The notes beneath the pieces were generated by a model, which was given only the letters and a program-made list of their open reading frames with translations, did not search any database and was not told the origin of the DNA. From Paragordius varius (lineage: Eukaryota; Nematomorpha), in NCBI GenBank assembly GCA_964247055.1, contig OZ176055.1:6572001-6636000 (forward strand): DNA of 64,000 nt, written 5' to 3'. Position 1 is the stretch's first letter; the number at the start of each line of letters is the position of its first letter. Both the position numbers and the translations under genes were made by a program. Positions 14,706 through 28,200 of the stretch are shown one piece after another.

Positions 14706-17700
14706 TTGATTCACAAAAATTTTATTATATAACGCCAGTTAGTGTCAAAAACTGCACAAACATAACGGATGATGGATTAAATACCCTTGGAATCGATCGA
14801 AATTCGAGTGGAACCAGTACAAATACCTCACAATTCAGCACCTCATCTCCTGGGTCATCTACACAAAATTTTTTAGTCACATCAACCATAGAAAAGTCCT
14901 CTCAATCAAGATATTCTACCCATAAATTAACAGTGAAAAGTGAACAATCTTTGAATAATTTTGTTTCCGATAACACGAATGATAATAAACACAAGATACA
15001 TGCCAAAGAAAATACTACTCATTCGTTACAAAGGTTAGATAAATACGGAGATGATAGAAATAAATCCGTCATAAAAAATGCAAAGGGTGGTTCTACCATA
15101 GTCTTTTCTCTAAGTAGTACACCTCCACCTGCTACAAACAATAAATTTGATTCAAACTATAAAGTAAAAATTTAAATGATACAGATAATAATGTAAAAAT
15201 ACTAAAAGACTAATGTTGTTTTTAAAAAAGGGAACATTTTTAAACCTTGACTTTATATATATGTCGGTTAGATACGAAATAGCATACTTACTATATTTCA
15301 ATATATTATTTACAGTTAATGTGGGAAAAAATCAAGATTAAAAAAGAATAGTAGTTATTTTTTTCAAAACAAGTATTTGTCTTTGAGCTTTAACGTTTTT
15401 TGTTTGTCTCTTATATTTCAATTTTTACTGTAAAATAAGGATATTTATCATTGTGGAAGTGGGCCGATAAATGAAAGTAAAGAAGACTACTCATCGTTAA
15501 ATTCGGGTCCCTCAATCCTTTACGATGCATTTATTGATGGTTTGGGCCCCGGGCAAATTGTTGGTCGCGAAATGTTAGCATGTACGGCCCTAGGTGATAT
15601 TTGCCTCTCCCTTTCACAAAACAAAAAAGGTTGTGGCTTTGAATTTTTTTTCATTCAGAATATTTTTATAAATTATTGCTAATTCTGTTTTTGCAATATA
15701 TATAAAATATATTTTATGACATAATATTACTGTTTCTCATATATTAATGAATTTGGGATTCTTGCTTAATTTTATGATCCCGTGCATAATATATGATAAA
15801 ATATAAATGTTTTTCTCCATAAATTGTTAGCTCCCATTCCTGGAACCAATTTATATAACTTGCAAGTTGAGGTGATTCGAGCCAAAGGGCTGACTGCCAA
15901 GCCTAATACTAAACAAATACCAGGTTTTATATTTTGTGATGTGAATTTTTTAGTGTGAATTAAACATATAATCTTATTTTGGTTTTTAATTACTGATGGA
16001 ATGTTTTGCTGTTTGGAGGATGAATTTTTCATATTATATATATTTATTAATTGATCGCGATTTTCTATTAAAATGTTTATTATGTTTAATTTAATCTACA
16101 AATGAATAGCGGCTTATGTGAAACTTTATTTATTGGATGGAAAACGGTGTGTTGCCAAAGCAAAAACCCATATAGCTCAATTAAGATCTTTAGATCCAAT
16201 TTATTATGAAAAGCTGCAAATACCACATGATTACAAGGATAAAGTGTTACAAGTATTTAATATGTGCCTAAATAATTTTTTAATTTTAAATTATATTATG
16301 CATTTAACAACATTTTTAGTCAAATACATAAATTATATAAAATATTTTTATTTTTTTTACAAATTGTCAAATATTTTCTCTAGCAAAAAGGATAGTATCT
16401 TAATCAGGTTTTTTTAAATTTATATAAATTACAAATAGACATATCTCAACAGATGGCTTTGAGCCTGGTAGATGTTGGTCACATAAGGATAAATATTTAC
16501 ATCAACATTTTATGTTAGAAAAATATCCTTCTAATTTATATTTACATTTATCAACATCTCTTTAGCATGTTTGTAATAAATAAATAACAATGTTACTATA
16601 ATTTTATCATTATTTGATTTCAAACATATTTATATGTGAATAGTAAAGACAATTATCCGCTATATGCCCATTCTTTGGGTTTATATATATATATATATAT
16701 ATGCCATCCGTTATATTTATAACTTGATTTTCATACATTTAGGTATCGGTTTGGGGCGAATACTCGAAGCTGGAAAGAAAATGTTTTATGGGCGTTTGCC
16801 AGATTCGATTAAATGAGTTATCCCTTCAAAACTGCAAAAATCTAAAAGCATGGTATATATATACGTGTAATTTAGCAAATATTATATTAATAATAAATTT
16901 AACCCTATTGTAAGAAAGGGCAAATAAACTTAAATGCAATATGTCAACGGGGATTTACGCATCGTTAAATTTGTTGTAGTTTTTAAAATTTGCATATCAC
17001 CATGAGGTTAATATTTTTTAGGTATAAGTTGTATAATCATGCACCAAATCTAAGCGCGCAATCCTATTGTTCCAATACAAACGTGAATAGTATGGATGGT
17101 GTAGCTTTGCTAGACAGCCCTAAAATATCACCAAGTTCCTACAGTACCAATGATAAAATGTCGGATATGCCTTCAAATTCTCCTACACCGGATAAGGGTG
17201 TATCATCGACTGAAAATGATCATAAAAATATTGGTAAATATTAACTTTGATATATGGATATTTAAATTTTTGATTAATAATAAAACGAATGTTTTGGTGT
17301 ATTTTCATATTTTTAATGTTTTTCCATTAATTGGTAATTTTGGACAAATTTTGACGCATAAACGTGCGCGTTTCATCCATTTTTAATTTTTTATATGCTG
17401 ATTTTATTCTCTCTGTTTTTACCTTAGATAAATAAATGGTATTTTACTTTTAATAAATTAACATAATGGCAAACTATATTTTATTAGGTAATAATCATCC
17501 AATACTAAACGATACTGTAAAAAAGCATCATCACCATCATCATAGACACAACAATTTACAAAATGATGGAAACTCATTTTCGAAGAATGACAAGCATTTA
17601 TTACCAGCTCAAACAACTTTTGAGGGAAAAAAGGACCCTAGAAATGGACAGTGTAAGATTGATTCCCATAAATCACATCAAAATAGTAAAGATCATTCCA

Positions 17701-17783
17701 ACAAAAATGTAGTTTTTACCGGGAAAATGAATAAAAATATTAAACTTCATAAACAACATTCCATGTCTTCCGTTGACAAATAA
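2687..17783 (+). CDS. RIM: RIM, presynaptic active-zone scaffold (30 exons, 5' end possibly incomplete)
   Basis: RIM proteins dock and prime synaptic vesicles and tether calcium channels at the active zone. Exons: 2687-2947, 3379-3763, 4459-5167, 6216-6400, 6875-7109, 7650-7747, 7856-8213, 8542-8665, 8745-8788, 9009-9228, 9532-9579, 9718-9901, 10037-10144, 10912-10972, 11219-11647, 12057-12272, 12350-12482, 12854-12898, 12990-13021, 13407-13472, 13618-13704, 13885-14086, 14410-14594, 14739-15163, 15440-15629, 15831-15923, 16110-16252, 16743-16852, 17022-17233, 17488-17783. All introns are GT-AG and phases agree throughout, giving about 1,960 codons. Domains in order: zinc finger, PDZ, C2A, low-complexity Ser/Asn-rich linker, C2B, His-rich tail. 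Exon 1 opens in frame without a Met; the first in-frame ATG is at 2736, so an upstream exon may exist. The small linker exons (32-66 nt) are the least certain. Confidence 0.92.
3640..4525 (+). CDS. RIM: RIM zinc-finger region, split over exons 2 and 3
   Basis: Four CXXC pairs in the RIM/rabphilin order: CDIC, CSYC and CSRC in exon 2, then WVCLGC in exon 3. The stretch HKTKFADGAGHSCSYC is nearly the RIM family signature, and CGGRVPLK follows. In the family this finger, with a preceding helix, binds Rab3 and Munc13. I could not recognise the usual Rab3-binding helix upstream: exons 1 and 2 encode a Ser/Thr/Asn-rich leader with a run of five Asn. Exon 3 continues into a long Ser/Thr-rich linker. 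Confidence 0.93.
7856..8788 (+). CDS. RIM: RIM PDZ domain (exons 7-9)
   Basis: The carboxylate-binding loop reads LLGLKIVGG, matching the RIM-type PDZ loop, and is followed by KVKRGSLADRVAKLMPGDE and WNHQCLRGLSYKQV, the typical GSLAD...GDE...WNG...L core. The domain is split by a phase-1 intron at the GDE glycine, and exon 9 is only 44 nt. In the family this PDZ binds ELKS/CAST and calcium-channel C-termini. About 35 residues rich in Asn and Ser sit between the GLKIVGG loop and the next strand, longer than usual. Confidence 0.9.
9009..10144 (+). CDS. RIM: RIM C2A domain, strongly divergent (exons 10-13)
   Basis: Identified by position between PDZ and C2B and by weak C2 features: exon 10 starts GTLNCSISF, then alternating beta-like segments, an NSQTFQWTF segment corresponding to the family NQTFVY strand, and a closing RNVEIGKG segment like the family EFLGE strand. 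Four exons join in frame with matched phases. I see no calcium-binding aspartate cluster; RIM C2 domains are in any case known not to bind calcium. The exon-11 boundaries (48 nt) rest on phase alone. Confidence 0.65.
10232..10481. mobile_element. hAT-like non-autonomous element, 250 bp (RIM intron)
   Basis: Ends CAGGTGTGGCCAACAC and GTTGATCACCCCTCCTG are imperfect terminal inverted repeats of the CAGGGGTGtCCAAC type. The flanks GTCTAGAC and ATCTAGAT match 6 of 8, an aged 8-bp target duplication fitting the hAT preference nTCTAGAn. GC-rich patches (GGGGCCCGAGGCC) sit near the right end. Confidence 0.65.
10492..10824. mobile_element. Self-complementary MITE, copy 1 (RIM intron)
   Basis: Left arm ATACCATTCATAATTC with repeated AATTCACCCT motifs is mirrored by a right arm of AGGGTGAATTTG motifs ending TGAACTGTAAATGGTAT. 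Arms of about 100 bp could fold into a long hairpin. It abuts the hAT element at 10232-10481. Relatives lie at 13067-13380 and 27645-27885. Confidence 0.75.
10991..11118. repeat. Direct tandem duplication, 64-bp period (RIM intron)
   Basis: Two almost identical copies starting TTAACAATTGGGTG at 10991 and 11055, both running to ATTTATGTATC. It looks recent. Confidence 0.9.
13067..13380. mobile_element. Self-complementary MITE, copy 2 (RIM intron)
   Basis: Starts TATACCATTTACAATTC, with repeated CAAATTCACCCTTG-type motifs, and ends GAACTGTAAATGGTGTA. The middle shares GTGTTTTCGGGCTAATATAA with copy 1. The right arm is shortened. Confidence 0.75.
14659..14704. repeat. (TA)n microsatellite in a RIM intron
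   Basis: About 46 bp of uninterrupted TA. Shorter TA runs also occur at about 626-659, 11690-11713, 16681-16702, 30960-30978, 38490-38512, 42147-42178 and 56065-56090. Confidence 0.95.
15440..17233 (+). CDS. RIM: RIM C2B domain (exons 25-29)
   Basis: The best-conserved region after the zinc finger. It runs ALGDICLSLSQ, then LQVEVIRAKGLTAKP, AYVKLYLLDGKRCVAKAKT, LDPIYYEKL, KVLQVSVWGEYSKLERKCF, MGVCQIRLNEL and WYKLYNHAPNL. Each block matches vertebrate RIM C2B (GDIQIGM, QLEVEVIRARSL, YVKVYLLENG, KVLQVIVWGDY, HKCFMGVAQI, WYKLF). In the family C2B binds liprin-alpha, synaptotagmin and PIP2. The preceding GLGPGQIVGRE corresponds to the conserved pre-C2B linker. Four introns interrupt the domain. 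Confidence 0.95.
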
Positions 17784-17971
17784 TAACATGTAATTTGTTT
17801 AACCAAAAACTAGTCTATTGAATTTCCATTCGAGGGGGGAAAGAGTGCAATATTTTAATGATGATATAAAACAGTGTATTTTTTATATAAATATTTTTTA
17901 ATTTTTATTATAGATTTCTATTATTATAACACACACAATACTGCATTTAATGGATAAAAATCACAATTTTT

Positions 17972-17977
17972 AATAAA
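17972..17977 (+). promoter_or_regulatory. Candidate RIM polyadenylation signal
   Basis: AATAAA about 190 nt past the RIM stop codon. A second one lies at 18088-18093. Such hexamers are common by chance in AT-rich DNA. Confidence 0.4.
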
Positions 17978-19126
17978 TATATGATCTTCCTATTTTGGTT
18001 GGTAGAATGGTTTTATGTATTTTAATTCAATTTTAATTTTTAATTGACGCAAAAGCAAGAATGGTTGTGTGTTAAAGAGTTAAGTTCAATAAACCATGAA
18101 TATACCATTTGAAAATTAATTAAACAAAATCATTTAAGGGTATTATGCACGTGATACACGATAATATAGTGTTAAATTTATATAAAAGGTGAATCGACAG
18201 ATTGTTGTGAATTTTAATGGACCTTATTAGCTTATATAAACCTTTTAAACCAATATATTGCCTTCTGAAATATGAGATTTTTAATTTGAATCACATACGA
18301 TAATGCAACCAATAGCACCTAATACTTTTTTTCAAGAATTCGACAACGAATTAATTTGGAAATCAATCAATATGCATGCATTAACAATATTCTATTAAAT
18401 TAAATATATGGAAATGTTATCAAAAAGATATTAAAATTAGTAATTTCCATTCTAGCCTATCAGTTTACATAAAACACTTATAAGTTACATTATAATTTGT
18501 TCACATAATGCTATTAGAATTAAATTGACTAATATTTAATAATTTGACATTTGTCCAATCAACCGATAATAAATCAAAAGTATATCCATAGTTTATGCAA
18601 ATATATCACAGTAAATGAGGGTTGGAATGGCAATGTGTAGGATTTGTGCTTATTTTATTTGAAAATTCTCTATATAAATTGGGAGCCAGGATGATTGTGA
18701 TGAGGAGAGATAGAACCGTGAGACTTGTCTTAAACAGGGGTTTCAACACGTTTTTTCTGGTAGCAAAAGTACTATAAAAAAATTCAAAAAATAAAAATTG
18801 GATTTCAATCAAAAATTTACGATTATTAAGAAAATGTATCATTTAAAATTGCGCTTAAAATAAATAAATAAAAGCAAAAATTATCTAAGCACCCTGTGAT
18901 TATCTGTCTTGAAGAGCCCCTTAAATAAACATTCGTATTAATTACTCTGAAGCCTGTCATTTATTTAGAGCTCATGAGATAACTGTGGCTATTCTATTAT
19001 TCAGTCTTACTTAATATAAAGAGCGATTAATTTAATATATTCATATAATATTGTCGCCAAACAGAGCAGGAAAAATAAAATTTTCACCATAAAATCTAAT
19101 AAATTCCATTTATAACTATAAATAAA

Positions 19127-19132
19127 TTTATT
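19127..19132 (-). promoter_or_regulatory. Candidate JIP3 polyadenylation signal
   Basis: AATAAA on the minus strand (tttatt on plus) about 105 nt past the JIP3 stop codon. Confidence 0.4.
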
Positions 19133-19235
19133 ATATTAAGTCTTAAATTTTGATAATAAATATTCGTATAAAAATATTGCATATGTGTAGTTGGTAATCA
19201 TCAAATTCGAGTAATTGATAATAGCTATGGAAAGT

Positions 19236-22200
19236 TTAATCAATTTTCCAAACAATCAAATATGGTTGTTGTTGATTATTATGCTTTTTGTTGGAGAGAG
19301 GAACTAATTTAGAACTATGAGTTTTTATATCGCTACTTGCCGTTATATTTAATTCGTTATTCTGCTCGTTTCCATAAGAATTCAAAATTTTTTGCTGAAT
19401 AATTTGTTCTAAAGATGTTTTGGAATTTGCGTCATTTTTATCAGGTGTATGCAAACTGAATTCTTTAAAGTTATGTTGTTGTGATTCAAAATTATTTAAG
19501 GATTTGGACATTTGCAATGATGCACCATCGTTTTCCAAAGAGTAATCATCTATATTTTAATTAAAAAATAGGATAAAGCAGGGACCAGTTTTGATTTTTT
19601 GTGGTTTAATTTTACTTTCTTAAAAAATATGAATTAAGAAACACCCGCTATAAAAATATAAATTTGTTCATAAGACAAAAAATATCTTCTTAAGAATATA
19701 AAAAACCATAAAATTATACCGTTTCGATAATCGATGTAACCTTCGCCCCCAGACACTATGAAGAATGGTTGATTACCTAAATTCGATTTGTCCAAAAATT
19801 ATGTGACAATAAATTAAAAAATTGAACAATCCAAATTTTAACAGAAATACACGTCAATATAAAATTTAAACTATGTCATTTTTCTTGAACCTATATGCTT
19901 TAAAATTGTAAAACTTTACATTAAAAATTTTAAATAATATAGGCGCCGTAGAGAAAATAAGGCTCAATCTATATTAAAAAAATTCAGTATTTTAAATCGA
20001 AATTTATTTATCTTTCCACGTCTTACGCCTTAAATTTTCAATTTTTACAGTATACCAAACTATAAATTATTGGTGGTTTCTCCGTAAAACTACCTTTATG
20101 TTCTTGAAGATGCAATATAAATTTCACAGCATCCCTATGGCCATGAAAAGAAAATTGAGCATCCGAAACATCAACGCATGGAATATCTTTGATAATTAAC
20201 GGGTAAATGGAATTTGTCAAGGGGTCTTGGATAACGTTATCCTCATTATTAAACATACCAGACAACTGACTCATTGTGGTTTGTTCATCTAAATTAAAAT
20301 TTAAATTATTTTTGACAATATACTATATAATATAATGCAATAAATAATTTTTATATGAGCCGGATTGTAGTAATTTTGGGTGACCAGATTAAAATATTTG
20401 TAATTGTCGCAAAAATATCTATATAAAATATTTTTTATGACAGAAAAAATAAAAACTTTATTCAATTCACCAAACAAGGTACATTTTAATATAGTTTAAG
20501 AAACATAAATTTGGAATACTAAAAACAACCAAAAAAGAGTTTTGGCACTTATGTTAAAGAATAATAAAATATATAGAAATGTAACTAACATGATATAACT
20601 ATCCATTATTGTTCTTCGTGAATAGGCATAAAATTAAATGATAATTCCTATATAATAATAATTTACAAAGATTGGCCAACACTAATGTGAATTGGTTAAC
20701 AATAAATTGGCTATACATTTAATTCTGGCTAAATGCTGCTTGCACACAAAAAAGCTAGGAATCTGTTTTACCCTGTTTATTTTTCATACAGATTTGGGAA
20801 AGTATTAACTTCTAATCTCAAAGATTTTATCATACACACGATTAACAATGTTACTAAGTACTGGTCCTTGTACTTTATATAGCAAAAAATAATTTTGTTT
20901 AATTTAATTTTTGCAACAGGATAATTTTTAATTATATGGTAACATCATATTATTAACATATGCCGAATATTTATTTTTTATAAAATATAGTCACCCGTAA
21001 ATGGTAACGATATAATTGATCCCTTAGCCGTTCCAACCCATAATCTTTGTGGAGAAATATTTAGAGTTGTAATCCTATCAAAGTGGGAAAACAAAAGGTT
21101 TGTTTCTGTTTCTAAATTCAAAATAAGTTTTAGATAATTACTTATGAGAATCACCTAAATATTAAGGAAAATATTAAAGAAAAACTCAATATATTTTTAA
21201 TATAAGTTTGAAAAAAAGTATGATAAAAACAAAACGCAAAACTAAGACATATTTTTTTGAAAAAACAGCCATACCTTTCACCCGGATTTATTAAATATAC
21301 ATCCTAAATGATTACTGTGGTGAAATTTATGATTTAGATGGCTTCTAATTTACATCTCTATTCCATTTTTCGCAATCCAAAACTATAGGTTAAATTAAAT
21401 TTAAGGTTGAAAAATTATGGCTATCTTAAAAACTATCATTTTGTTTTAGCTCTTACGCTTTGCCTGTATAATTTTCATAAAGTTAAATTGCAAATATGTT
21501 ACCAATGATAGTTTCAAGAAATGGTTGTAAATCGATCCGCAATAAATGTTGACGAGTTAAAGCGTGAAATAAATTTAAATGGGCACTCATGCGATATGTA
21601 ATCCAAACACCTGCACCATACCACACCATGGCTGCTATATGATTTTCGGGTCTTGGATCAGCTTCAAAAACATCCTAATATATACAGTAAAAATAAAAAT
21701 TATACAAAACTAAAAAATAATTATTTTTGAAAAGATAACCATAATATTTAAACATTCGTCTTTTTGAATATAATTTATCGTATTGGCTGACAAAATAAAA
21801 AATAGACATGTAAATTGGTAACACATTCGAATTATAAATTAAAATGTGAATGTAATTTTAATTTCACATTTTGTATATATAATTTTGATTATGAGTGTAA
21901 AAGGTACTACTATTTAATGCTACTTATATTTAGGGTAGAAAAAGCATACCTAAACCCTAATATTTAAAATATTTGATAATGCGAGTTTAACCGTTAAAAA
22001 AAGTTCTGTTTTACAACATCCAATACGAAGGTTCAATTTTATATTAAAAATTTAAAATATTTTGATTAAGAAAATCCGACAATCACATAATTACACAAAA
22101 AACTTGTACCTAAAAATTAACTGGACATAAATTAATTAACACATAAAATAATACAATTAATTCCGGTAGTTGACATAATTCACTGTTTTTGTGATCTAAA

Positions 22201-25200
22201 GAATGCTTATATTTCGGATCTTTTTGACGTGATTTGCAATCAGAATTAGCATTTAAATCAAAAACATATATGGAAGTTTGAATAGATGTCCATACAAAAC
22301 GATGGCAGACTGAGATAATATGTTTTATTTGATTGTTGCATGTTGAGGAAGAATTTTGAGCAGTTGATTTATATTTGCTGAGATTTTTGGGTGTGTTCAA
22401 CATATTTATGGTTTGGTTAAGGGAACAGAGTGATACAATTAATTGTTGAGTTGTATCCCAAAGACCGTCTGTATATCAAAACAACAATTATTTTTATAAA
22501 CTATAATTTATTACAAATATAAAAATAGATATTCGATTGGATATGTTTGCAATTATATTTAATTATTATGATAAGATGACATATACGATATTCGATTATT
22601 CATTTTATTTATTCGAAATATAGTTGAGAAAAAATATTTAATTCAATGTATATGGAAAATAACTTTTAAACTTCTAAAATTAATTCAAAATTTGCAGTAA
22701 TCTAACCTGAATTTCTTGCGAAAATGGATAGGTTTCCATTGGTCAAACCAAAGAAAATAAGGTTATTAAGGTAGCAGGAACTAACGATAGGGGCGTCCAA
22801 TTTAAATATTTGTATTGGTGTACGCCAACTTCCCGTAACGGAAAGGATTACGACACTAGACACAAAAAAATATTATGGTAAAGAATAATAATAAATATCA
22901 ATACACTAAAATAATTTTCCTTGTAGTTTTAATAAACTATAAAGAATGTGGGATAGAATTCCAATAAATTTCATTAAATAATTACCAAGCTAAATTGTTA
23001 ATATTGTATAATCATAATAAAAATAAAAAATGAGGTATAATACCATCCGGACGTATATGCTATCCACATGGTTGGAAGCAAAAGTGATGGATTAGTTTCG
23101 TCAATACATGAAAGATTTGAAGCAATTATATCACTTCTTTGGGAATCAAAATGCGATGAATTTTCATTGTCATATATTAGGTTGGTTTTTTCCCATTTAT
23201 ACCCTATATTATTATATTAATATTAAGGCACAATAAAAAATTTGAAAATTTTAATACATTTTATTTAAAATGGCAATATAGTTGAAATTTTTTTATTAGA
23301 TGCCAAAAAATCGTGGCTCTTATCTCTATTGTAATCTATAAATGTTAAATGAAAATTGTATGTCACAAAAAATATAATGTACATGTATTTAATTTATAAA
23401 ACCAATTTTGTCAAACCTGCATAGTTTGATATATCCTCGTTCATGCATTTTCCATAATCAACGCTGTAGATTCCAGGGACACTCAATAAACATGTTATTT
23501 CACCGACATGGCATACAAAGTCATTTAGTCGATTTGAAGGGTCTTGCAAACTAAATGATTCTTGTAATTCGCTGGAAAGATCTTTGGCTGAAGACGCATT
23601 AAACGAAATATTTGCGGATAGAAGAAACGAAGATTCATTTAGATTTATAGTTTCACTTTCTTTTGGGTTAGTTTGCCATTTTTGGGATATTTTCAACGGT
23701 GGTAACGTTATGTCTTGGTTTATAATCGATTCAAATGGATTAAACATGTCAATAAGTTTTCCAGGTTGATTGCATATATCAACGATGCAGATGTTAGGAC
23801 TCAATACATCTTTGAGTATTGTCGCGCTATCGAAATCTGAAGTGTCGCCAATATTTATAATTTTTTTGTGCGATGTATATCGCGGAGGGATTCGGTGCCT
23901 AAGTGCAATCCATATCATCGAAGATAAATGTGTTTCATGTTGCATGGATACATTTGAAGTAGAAGAATGTACACCTAATTTTGCTTTGAGTAGCGCTGAA
24001 TTTGCCTGAACAAAAATGATGTAAGAATAGTTTAACTGGTTATTGAAATAAAACCCCATCTCATGATAAGCTTTTTCAAATATACAGCGTCTATAAATTA
24101 ATGAGCTCATATTGACCATCATGCACTTTTCCAAATTTTAGATAAAACCCTAATTTTGAAGTTATAATCGTTCAAGACAGAAAGTTTGTGAAAAATATTG
24201 AACAAACTATCATAATAAGCCAAAAATTATGAAAAAAATAAATTTAATATTATATTTTAATTTTTGTCGAATTTCAGTATTAATTTATTTTAAAAAGGTC
24301 ATTGAAGCGGAGACTTACCCATGTACTTCCCCAATCGGGATCATAGAAAGAGTCCACTCAAATCATAATTTTTTAAATTAAAAAAATGTTTTTTAGTTTC
24401 TTCTTTTTAAGCCAAATAAAAAAGCATTTTAAATAAAACTTTCACAGAAAAAGTATTAAATAACCCATGGTTAAAGGTGAAAACGCATACTTCAATTTCC
24501 TTTTCAAGGGCATGAACGTCTTCAATAACAGGTATACTCCTAGTATTGTGGTCATTGTCTAAAGATGAACCATTTTGATTTTCACCTTGGGATGTTTTGT
24601 ATATTGCTGTTGTAGTCGTTTTTTGATTTAAATAAACATCATAAAAAGTTGAATGTGTACCACACAATTTGCCTCCATCTCTGGTTTCTCCTCCACCGAT
24701 ATTGATTGCACATGCTGTCAGGATCTTAAAGTTAAAAAATAGAAATTAAAAAAATTGTTAAATAAGTAAATTATTTTTTATGCTAAACTATTAAAAAAAT
24801 ATGATCTTAGATTAAAATTTATGATTCATTATATGTAACGAATAAAACCTATAAAAAATTTAATACAAAACAAAATTCATACAAATTAATTCTTAACTAA
24901 CAGATAATAGGCTTTAAAAGGAGATATAGACGATTTACAAAGTCATTTGAAAGAGATGTTTCTAGCGATATTAAATACAAAAGTATCGTTATATGAAGAT
25001 TATAAATTATTACATGTAGTTATTCTTTAATTTTCGCCATTGATATCACTAGAGTTTTTAAAATGACTATTAAATCATTAAAATATTTAGACATATGGCA
25101 AATCAAAGACATAAAAAATATGGAGACTAATATTCAACAACTATCAAGTATGTACAAATGCTTCTTTGATTAATATATTACAGAATTTTTTTCGTTTGCT

Positions 25201-28200
25201 TTTTTACTTAAACGTAAGCGCATTTATGTTGCCAAAAATTTTATTTTCCATTAGTTTAAATATACATAAGTATGTATGAAGCTTTATGTGTAAATTTACT
25301 TTTAACAGTATTAAATTGTATGCATAATAAGTAATATATAATTACCAATTAATATACAAGAGCATATTAAAAAAATGGTTTCTGATACTATGTTTTCTTT
25401 ATTTATTCAAACATAGATTAATTTATCATTAGTGTTGTTTGATAATCTAACTGATGAGCAAAAAAATCAAATTTTATCAAATATAAATTATTTTTTATCT
25501 ATCAATACGATGAATTATAAGTTTTAGTAATAATTTGAGTTTCTGGAATTAAAAACGTTTTTAAATTTATTAGATAGTAAAACTAAAAAAAAAATACCCT
25601 AAGATGTGTTAAATATGGATCGGCCGAAAGTGGTCTGCAATATATAGGTATTGGAAGAGATAATGACGAATGCTCGCTAGTATTTGGCATTTTATAATTT
25701 ATTGATGTTGTTAACGTTGGGGATGATAAACCATTTTCCAATTTTTTCTAAACAGAATATTGAGGTATTGCTTTGTAAATTATATTATTATACCTTAAAA
25801 AACAATATACAATCAAACTACTTTTTACACAGGCTATTATACTCTTTTTTATTGTGACAATTTTTTGTTTAGATTTTCTCCGAAAAATATGCTTTTTGCA
25901 TTTTTATACCGACAAACGATAGTTTAGTGTACATTTTTTGATTTCAAAATATGACTTTGGAGTCAAAAAAAGTTTGTGGGACATCGTGTTATGTTTCGAA
26001 AGATATATACATGATAAGAAGCCGAATAATTGTTTGTCAATGATTTATCTTTACAAGCCAAGGATGTCCTTATATGCCGAGTATGAGTAATTGGGAGACT
26101 CCACCCATAAGCTTGAATTCGTTCAGAAAATGCATTGTAGTTCCCATCATCATCATCGTAAGGCAAAATCTATATTTATTATTTTTATATAAAATATTTG
26201 TTAAAGGATTCAATCATGATTATAAGGTATTATTGCTCTAATTAATAAATTAATCCACAATGTCATTATTTAGACAATTAGTTTAAAATATAAAGAGTTT
26301 TATAATTATGGTAGATCATTTGAGATTTAAAGGTGGACGTACTCTAAACAACATTAAGATCTCGAAATTTTTCTGGGATTAGAATCTAAAAATTTGGCTT
26401 ATTATGGTAAATTATAAGGTCAAAGTGATAAAAAGTGTGTCATTATACAAAGTATTTAAGAAAACAAACTAAGATAGTGAATTGATAATTATAATAAATG
26501 ATGAATAACAAAAACATCAAAAAATGTCGTAAAAAATGGGATAATGTTCAAAAACCAACTTTTTTCCGTTGCGGTATATTTAGCTTTTTATGCAATCGTT
26601 TATGGCGGTTAAAACTGTCATCAAGTGCGCTATGACTATATGGGTTTTCATCTTGATCGGAATAATAAGATACAATATCGATGGCTTTATTTGGATGTTG
26701 AGTTTTCCCAGAATGCAATCTATGTAATCCACATTCAAAAATATTAATAACGTACGTACATGTTAGTTTGTAATTTTTTATATTTCACAAAGATCACGCG
26801 CACATTGTTATAATAATAATAATATTTATATTTAAATGATCTGATCGAAATATATTTTGGCAAATCCGCTAAAAAAATTAAACTTTTCGATAAATAACTA
26901 ACGAGAGCTAAAAATGTATTTGGGTAAAAACGTAAAGTTAACCTATTTATCTTTTCACGTTCGTAGAGTGGATCTCTCTTAGTCCCAGGAATAACACGAT
27001 GCTTGGCAGCATTGTAACGGAAAGTAGGTATTAATTTTTCACCACTGGCTATATGTTACACAATCAAATTAAGTTTATTGATTAAACACACGTATATAGA
27101 TTAAATAATCACTTTTTGGAGAGATATTTTGATTAGCTTTATTTAAGGGAGGAATGTATTCGGAACCAGTACTGCCACCAAACAATTGGCCAAAACTATG
27201 CATAAGATAAAAAAAACTTATATGGTATGCAAAAAAATATTGTAAAACTTTTGAAACGCATTTTAAATTACTTATGATAAAATACTTATGATTAAACACG
27301 AAAATTGGTTAAAAATAATCATTTTTATCATGATAAATATATACAAATTCCATATGGATGAAGAAAGCCCATTGTTGGGTGCATATTTATATGATGGTTG
27401 AATTTCTTTGCGATCCATCGTGCTATCAGTACCTGCATTGGTATTATGCCGGAGTGGTGATAATGATCGTAAACCTCTTTTGAAATGATTGGCTTAATGA
27501 AAAAATAAAATTATTTTTTACTTTGTTTTATGTATACATGATAGGAAAAATCAACTATGATTCTAATATATAACTATACTACAATAGTTACAAGAAGAAG
27601 TGTTGAAAGCAGGGGTGTTGACTCAAAAAAGTTTGGCGGGCCTCATACCATTTACAGTTCAAATTCACTCTTGAATAATTCAAATTCACTAAAATAAATT
27701 GAGTGTTTTTTAAGATTAAAAATTACTAATATATTTTTATATTTTTAAAAAAGGAAAATTTCGTTTAAAATTTAAATAATACTAAAAAAATAATTATGCA
27801 ATTAAGATATTCATATTAATGGTGAATTAATTAGAGCGGAATCATATAAATTATTGTTAGGGCGAATTCGAATTGTAAATGATATATATATATATATATA
27901 TATATAGGCATTCATAAAGCGAATACAATAGAAAGTTTTTTTTAGTTCTTACCAATTAGATATACTTATTTAGAAAATTTGTTTAAGAAATATTAAATTT
28001 ACTCAGATTGTAAGAATAGTTTTGGAAATTATGAATTTCCAAATTTTTCGCGGGCCGCACGCAAAGCCTCGGAGGGCCAATACGGCCCGCGAGGCGTATG
28101 TTGAACACCGCTGGTCTAAAGCCTCACACAAAATTTTGCAGTTAAATCGGACTACCAAGGTTTAACCATTATAAATTTATTTTCCGATGACATGGTCCTC

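Larger units (their letters stand above)
17784..19235. other. RIM-JIP3 tail-to-tail intergenic region
   Basis: Holds the two 3' UTRs and their candidate AATAAA signals. I see no further gene; the 78-codon open frame at 18606-18842 on the minus strand has no splice or family support. Confidence 0.7.

Noticed and set aside
18606-18842. 78-codon minus-strand frame in the RIM-JIP3 gap with a hydrophobic stretch
   Set aside because: Single-pass-like hydrophobicity is common by chance in AT-rich DNA; no promoter, splice or family evidence.
24303-24353. A possible extra JIP3 exon with a perfect GTAAGT donor
   Set aside because: No acceptor gives a frame that joins both neighbours, whereas exons 24491-24724 and 23417-24005 join directly in phase 0.
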